33,522 bases of DNA, from contig CAYNAW010000012.1 of the NCBI GenBank assembly GCA_964395545.1, positions 1-33,522 of the forward strand, written 5' to 3'. Shown piece by piece: positions 30,096 through 33,522 of this stretch (position 1 is its first letter; every line of letters starts with the position of its first letter). The translations under genes were made by a program, and so were the position numbers. Source of the DNA: CAYGVX01 sp964395545 (GTDB lineage Archaea > Thermoproteota > Bathyarchaeia > Bathyarchaeales > SOJC01). The notes under the pieces were generated by a model. The model saw only the letters and a program-made list of their open reading frames with translations. It was not told where the DNA came from and did not search any database.

Positions 30096-30593
30096 TCACG
30101 CGCCTTCTTCGCGTAATCCCTTGTCTCCAATTGGGTGTGGTTTCGGCCTCTCTCTTCGTGTTGGGTTCTCCAACATTTCGACGTACTCCTTCACTGATTT
30201 CTCGACATTCCATTCCATAGCTGACGACGCAACCAGAAGATTCCACAGATTGATGAACCTTTCTAGGCCCAGCTTGACGAAGACTACGAGCACCGAAGCC
30301 GGAATAATGGCTACCAGAAGGATGTTGACGGGAAATGGAAAGGTGAACAACAACGCAAGGCTCAGCAGACTGCTCAGAAAGAGCAGAATCGGCACCGCCA
30401 GAACCCAGAAGAGACCTGACGTGGTTTCAATTCGGTTTGCCCCGGGAAGTCTCAGAAGCAGCCGGTAGAACCAGGGGAGTGAACTCGCACGGACCTTCTG
30501 GGACAAGTGAGTGTTCCTGCATTGATCGCATAAGCCGCTGACGGTAGCCTCCCTGGTAAGACAGGCCTTGCATTTGGAGTCTGCTGGTGCCAT
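30096..30593 (-). CDS. Membrane protein with N-terminal double-CxxC zinc finger
   Basis: Unrecognised protein of 165 residues. The N-terminus has a zinc finger C-x2-C (KCKACL) and C-x2-C (LCDQCR) about 12 residues apart. Two transmembrane segments follow (about 62-85 and 88-110), then a cytoplasmic-looking helical tail (LERFINLWNLLVASSAMEWNVEKS...) with a charged end rich in Arg and Pro. The start at ATG 30593 is supported by AGGTGA (30601-30606) 7 bases upstream and by a minus-strand TATA-like ATTATATC at 30628-30636. The longest frame (from 30833) would run through this promoter and the divergent gene's leader. No operon partner. Confidence 0.75.
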   Translation of the reverse strand: MAPADSKCKACLTREATVSGLCDQCRNTHLSQKVRASSLPWFYRLLLRLPGANRIETTSGLFWVLAVPILLFLSSLLSLALLFTFPFPVNILLVAIIPASVLVVFVKLGLERFINLWNLLVASSAMEWNVEKSVKEYVEMLENPTRRERPKPHPIGDKGLREEGA

Positions 30594-30827
30594 GTCGTCG
30601 TCACCTATGAACCTCTCTCGGGAGCAAGATATAATTCTTGGCTTGCTATCCATGCACAATCTCCATATACGCATATGCGGGTGTTGAGAATCAGGGCCCG
30701 AAAACCTGCAAGCAGAATACCCGAAGCGCCATGGCAAATTATAAAAGCCCAAGATGCTACTGGTACTATTGGACGTCGGCTTCGCCAAGGCGTCCAGTTC
30801 GATGGGAGGGAGAGGACAATCACGCGC
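30594..30827. promoter_or_regulatory. Divergent promoter region before the zinc-finger membrane protein and the CARDB protein
   Basis: Minus strand: TATA-like ATTATATC (30628-30636). Plus strand: AATTATAAAAG (30737-30747), a good TATA box with expected start near 30770, then GGAGGGAGAGG (30805-30815) 12 bases before ATG 30828. No gene was found in the 234 bases. Confidence 0.55.
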
Positions 30828-32330
30828 ATGCATCGATGGGCAGTCGTAGCTCTTCTACTTCTGCTCTTACCCTTACAACTTGGCATGCTTGCCGCTCCTG
30901 TTGGAAGCGTCGACGTCTCAATCACTAATCTGTTCTCCTGCGACTGGTCCGGAAGTCCTCAAACCCGCTTTCCGATGGCAACGACCGTCTACTTCAACGT
31001 CAGTCTGACCAACCTCACCTTGGACCCGAAAAACGTCACCATCAACGTCTCGGTTCTCGACTGCACAAACGTTCCCATCGGCCAAGACCAGCTCAACGCA
31101 ACACTTCCCCCCACCGCAACTAGCCATTACGTCATGAGCGTCTTCATTCCCCGGTGGGCGCGTCTGGGCATCGCGACAGCCTACGCATCAGTGTCCTTGG
31201 AGGGAAAACTGATCGATACGGCGACTACACAATTCAGAATCGACCCTCCTGACGTGGTTCCGCCTAGCGTCACCCTTCTGTCCCCCGAAAACGTGACGTA
31301 TGGATTTAGTTCTGTTCCCCTCGTTTTCGCAGTCGACGAAAAACCGTTTTGGATGAGCTACAGCCTGAACAATCAAGGAAACGTCACGCTTGGCGGCAAC
31401 TCCACTCTGACCGATCTGGCGAATGATCCTTACTGCTTGGCTGTCTACGTAAGCGACGTCTCAGGTAACATCGGTTCTGCCCAAGTCCACTTCACCGTGC
31501 AGGTGATCCACGACGTAGCCATAGTAGCCTTCGCCTGCAATCCCTTGGAGGTCTTCGCTGGACAACCAGTCAACATGTCGATTACTGTTCAAAACGAAGG
31601 CACGGTCCCCGAGACTGTCGACGTGTTCATACTCGTTAACACCGTCGTCATTGACACCCTCACAGTTGCCAACTTGGCCGCGGGCGACAGCACAGCCCTA
31701 CACTATACCTGGAACACGACAGGCGCCACGAAAGGAACCCATGTCGTGCGAAGCTTGGCTTGCCCGGTTCAGGGTGAGACTGATGTCGCCGACAATATCT
31801 CCGCACAAAGGATCGTGAGTGTCATAGCTCGTCCCGACATCAAAGTGGCCGAGGTGGCACTCTTCAGGACTGTGGTTGGGCAAGGGTACCCTGTGCACGC
31901 ACGCATAACCGTCATGAATCAAGGCGACCGGACTGAGACCTGCAACGTAAGCGTTTACGTCAACTCACAACTGATCCAGACCGAAGCTGTTACTATGACA
32001 GCCGGAGCCAGCTTGATCGTCCATTGTTCTTGGATAACATCGGACATCGCCAAAGGCGACTACACGATGACCGCCGTGGCCTGGCCCGTTCCGAACGAGG
32101 TCCACACAGATGACAACGCGCTTTCAAGCAGTCTAATCCTTGTGACAATTCCCGGCGACGTTAACGGAGACCGCGCCGTCAACATGTTTGATACTGTTCT
32201 AATCTCAACTCGGTACAATGTGGCGGCCGGGGAGCCACGGTATGACCCGTGCTGTGACGTCGACGGCGACGGCGTCATCGACATCTTCGACCTCGTGATC
32301 GCGGCCGGACACTACGGGGAGAACTGGTAG
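30828..32330 (+). CDS. Secreted CARDB-repeat protein with C-terminal dockerin-like domain
   Basis: Exported protein of 500 residues. A signal peptide is clear: MHRWAVVALLLLLLPLQLG, with cleavage expected around residue 23-27. Then come a beta-rich N-terminal region with many N-x-S/T sites, a segment SVTLLSPENVTYG typical of bacterial Ig-like repeats, and two CARDB-type domains (about 230-330 and 335-435), each with NxGxxxET and W-x-T followed by KGxxx. The last ~60 residues hold two calcium loops, DVNGDRAVNMFD and DVDGDGVIDIFD, 40 residues apart, as in type I dockerins. It is probably a cell-surface or extracellular adhesion protein. ATG 30828 begins the signal peptide; no transmembrane anchor is found at the C-terminus. 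Confidence 0.85.
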   Translation: MHRWAVVALLLLLLPLQLGMLAAPVGSVDVSITNLFSCDWSGSPQTRFPMATTVYFNVSLTNLTLDPKNVTINVSVLDCTNVPIGQDQLNATLPPTATSHYVMSVFIPRWARLGIATAYASVSLEGKLIDTATTQFRIDPPDVVPPSVTLLSPENVTYGFSSVPLVFAVDEKPFWMSYSLNNQGNVTLGGNSTLTDLANDPYCLAVYVSDVSGNIGSAQVHFTVQVIHDVAIVAFACNPLEVFAGQPVNMSITVQNEGTVPETVDVFILVNTVVIDTLTVANLAAGDSTALHYTWNTTGATKGTHVVRSLACPVQGETDVADNISAQRIVSVIARPDIKVAEVALFRTVVGQGYPVHARITVMNQGDRTETCNVSVYVNSQLIQTEAVTMTAGASLIVHCSWITSDIAKGDYTMTAVAWPVPNEVHTDDNALSSSLILVTIPGDVNGDRAVNMFDTVLISTRYNVAAGEPRYDPCCDVDGDGVIDIFDLVIAAGHYGENW

Positions 32331-32778
32331 CGCCAGAGCGCCAGACCGCTACCGCCGCGCCGAGGCCATCAAGACGACAAAGGGCAGCGTCGTGTGACGG
32401 TTGGGACACACTTGTATTGATTGGTCAGACGTGTGCATAGGACGCCTCATTACCCTGAGAGGTCACTGTCGTGTCTAGTGCGTCGCTCGCGTCTACTGGA
32501 CGCATTCTCGTACTCGTCGGAGGCGCGCGCGCAAGAAGCTGACAACAAACACTGCCTGTCTCGAACGTTTGCGTGCGCACAAGGCATTTGACGCTAATCT
32601 TGCCCTTCCGAACTTAGGGCTAGCCATACACGTGATGCCTCCGATTTGTCAGCGCTGTCCATGACACAGGCAGCCCTAACGCCGGCACACTTTTCAGCGC
32701 AGTGCTCCGCGGTCCGGGTTGATGCCGATGAGGACGATCTGTTGTCTGCACCCACACGGCGAGGAACAGCTTTGATAC
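32331..32778. other. 448-base stretch without a supportable gene
   Basis: It lies between two convergent envelope-protein genes. Its base composition is uneven, with CG-rich runs such as GGCGCGCGCGCAAG around 32520-32535. Short frames here (e.g. minus strand from 32782 to 32594) show no signal peptide, family motif or ribosome-binding site. I see no tRNA, hairpin terminator or repeat array. It may be the remains of a decayed gene. Confidence 0.45.
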
Positions 32779-33207
32779 TCACCAGAATCCGCCTTTGGAG
32801 GCGACCGACACGTCAGCGTCCAAGGATCCGATTCCGATTGTTGCGAAGGTGAAATTGTAGTGCCCAGCCAGGAGAGGCGTCCAATCGCTCGTATAGGTCG
32901 TTTGACCGCCTTGGACTGTAGTGTGGTTCCACACGGTCTCATCATCTCTGGAGATTCGAGCAGTCCATAACGCTGAGCCGCTTGTCACGCTCACCTCAAC
33001 CTGCACCAGAGAGTGGAAGAAGGGGACCTCACAGTCTTCTCGTTCAGTCTGCGCACCTATGGTGAAGGATACACTGAAATTGACGATGCTCCTGGGATAC
33101 GTGAGAGCTGCAAAGATGCCCACAACTGCCATCGTGACGATGAGAATCAGAGCAACAATCTTCCCAGTCTTTGAGGATCTTCTAGGAGTCTGCTCCATAA
33201 CATCCAT
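32779..33207 (-). CDS. Membrane-anchored extracellular beta-sandwich protein
   Basis: Unrecognised protein of 142 residues. A short basic start (MDVMEQTPRRSSKTGK) precedes one transmembrane segment (about 17-37, IVALILIVTMAVVGIFAALTY), in the order expected for an N-in, C-out anchor. The rest is strand-rich: VNFSVSFTIGAQ, LVQVEVSVTSGSALWTARISRD, TVWNHTTVQGGQTTYTSDWTPLLAGHYNFTFATIG. The G-H-Y-N-F-T-F pattern near the end is typical of archaeal emp24/Ig-like surface domains. There are N-glycosylation-type sites (NFS, NHT, NFT). It ends with KGGFW. The ATG at 33207 has no strong ribosome-binding site (AAGGATGGAT overlaps the start). Function unknown. Confidence 0.7.
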   Translation of the reverse strand: MDVMEQTPRRSSKTGKIVALILIVTMAVVGIFAALTYPRSIVNFSVSFTIGAQTEREDCEVPFFHSLVQVEVSVTSGSALWTARISRDDETVWNHTTVQGGQTTYTSDWTPLLAGHYNFTFATIGIGSLDADVSVASKGGFW

Positions 33208-33468
33208 CCTTAACGGCTCTTATTCAGAACCGAAGGGTTAAGAGGTTTGCGCATCAAACCGCAAACAATCCCAACCGTGTCCTGAAGACGCATTCCTTAC
33301 GGAGCTTGACGACCCACAGCACGCCACGAATATGCCTGCGATTCGTCCATATGAGATGCAGTGGGTAGATGGGAGTCGCGCTGAGACGCCTGTGATGCCA
33401 TGCGAGGGGATGGCGCATGAGGGCTTCCAGCGTGTCTGCTTCAGCAGTATGCACCTAGGAATAGTGAG
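33208..33468. other. Spacer downstream of tRNA-His
   Basis: This 261-base spacer lies between the tRNA-His 3' end and the membrane-anchored protein gene. Frames on the minus strand are open but contain tRNA-derived sequence at their start and no known motif. No integrase fragment could be recognised here. Confidence 0.35.
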
Positions 33469-33522
33469 GGCCGGGGCCGGGATTTGAACCCGGGCGCTAG
33501 GCTCCACAGGCCTATAGGCTAC
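33469..33522 (-). tRNA. tRNA-His (anticodon GUG), 3' part, cut by window edge
   Basis: Read on the minus strand, the anticodon stem TAGGC/GCCTA encloses loop CTGTGGA, giving anticodon GTG. The T stem CCGGG/CCCGG encloses TTCAAAT. The 3' acceptor strand is CCCCGGC (33470-33476) followed by discriminator C (33469), the C73 that marks tRNA-His together with G-1. CCA is not encoded (the next bases are CTC). The 5' acceptor and D arm lie beyond position 33522. Confidence 0.88.

Noticed and set aside
33238..33507. Minus-strand open frame running out of tRNA-His, considered as another integrase stub
   Set aside because: It reads in the same direction as the tRNA, whereas SSV-type int(N) reads antisense into the 3' end. 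The antisense (plus) frame is closed by a stop near 33419, and no ribbon-helix-helix or catalytic motif is seen.
10134..33522. Search for a second copy of the tRNA-Val 3' end (attR) and int(C)
   Set aside because: No matching stretch with GGTTCGAGTCC and no minus-strand integrase catalytic domain could be found by eye; all genes to the right look chromosomal.
1..33522. CRISPR arrays, insertion sequences, restriction or toxin-antitoxin systems
   Set aside because: No regularly spaced repeats, transposase motifs, methyltransferase motifs or toxin families were seen. The only RHH-like segment is better explained as an integrase stub.

Overview
The window looks like the chromosome of an uncultivated TACK-group archaeon, most likely a member of Bathyarchaeia (the old MCG). 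The evidence is a eukaryote-type ribosomal protein eL38, archaeosine tRNA-guanine transglycosylase, a PAC2-family protein, an Lsm protein with a C-terminal extension, an aCPSF2-type beta-CASP nuclease, a geranylgeranyl-lipid reductase, TATA-box promoters with short leaders, and a methylene-tetrahydromethanopterin dehydrogenase of the NAD(P)-dependent MtdB kind. The phylum is an inference from this gene content; no rRNA is present. Nearly all of the window is dense, housekeeping-like chromosome. There is no CRISPR array, insertion sequence or prophage.

Layout. 1-1319: M16 zinc peptidase. 1597-5107: an oxidative-stress and metal cluster (PerR-like regulator, divergent Dps-like ferritin, ZIP metal transporter, small cytochrome-b5-like protein, rubrerythrin, and a flavin reductase-rubredoxin fusion that is the expected electron donor to rubrerythrin). 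5323-9801: PfkB sugar kinase, AbrB-PhoU regulator, an unusual two-domain protein with a C-terminal MtdB, and a divergent WrbA-like flavoprotein; the last two share a promoter region containing a long inverted repeat. 9861-10133: tRNA-Val(UAC) with an ORF that reads antisense into the tRNA, which looks like the N-terminal stub of an SSV-type integrase. 10280-16768: putative metallopeptidase, GrpB-type nucleotidyltransferase fold, an 1163-residue STAND ATPase-TPR protein ending in a degenerate KaiC-like domain, and a zinc-ribbon membrane protein.

16914-19533: eL38, a conserved small protein, a presenilin-type intramembrane protease, and an ArsR-type regulator translationally coupled to an unknown protein. 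19667-24425: RNA-processing and quality-control genes (aCPSF2, PHP phosphoesterase, TgtA, PAC2, Lsm). 24500-27135: GlmM-GlmU operon for UDP-GlcNAc. 27253-29973: Dph6-type ligase, geranylgeranyl reductase, nicotinamidase-like hydrolase. 30096-33207: envelope proteins, including a secreted CARDB protein with a dockerin-like tail. 33469-33522: the 3' part of tRNA-His(GUG), cut by the window edge.

The best candidates for something not well described are the fused MtdB enzyme with its symmetric promoter, the STAND-TPR-KaiC protein, and the integrase stub at tRNA-Val. Start codons were reassigned in several genes (6417, 10280, 12562, 17202, 23180, 23254, 25774, 30593, 30828) because the longest frame overruns a promoter, a Shine-Dalgarno site or a divergent gene.
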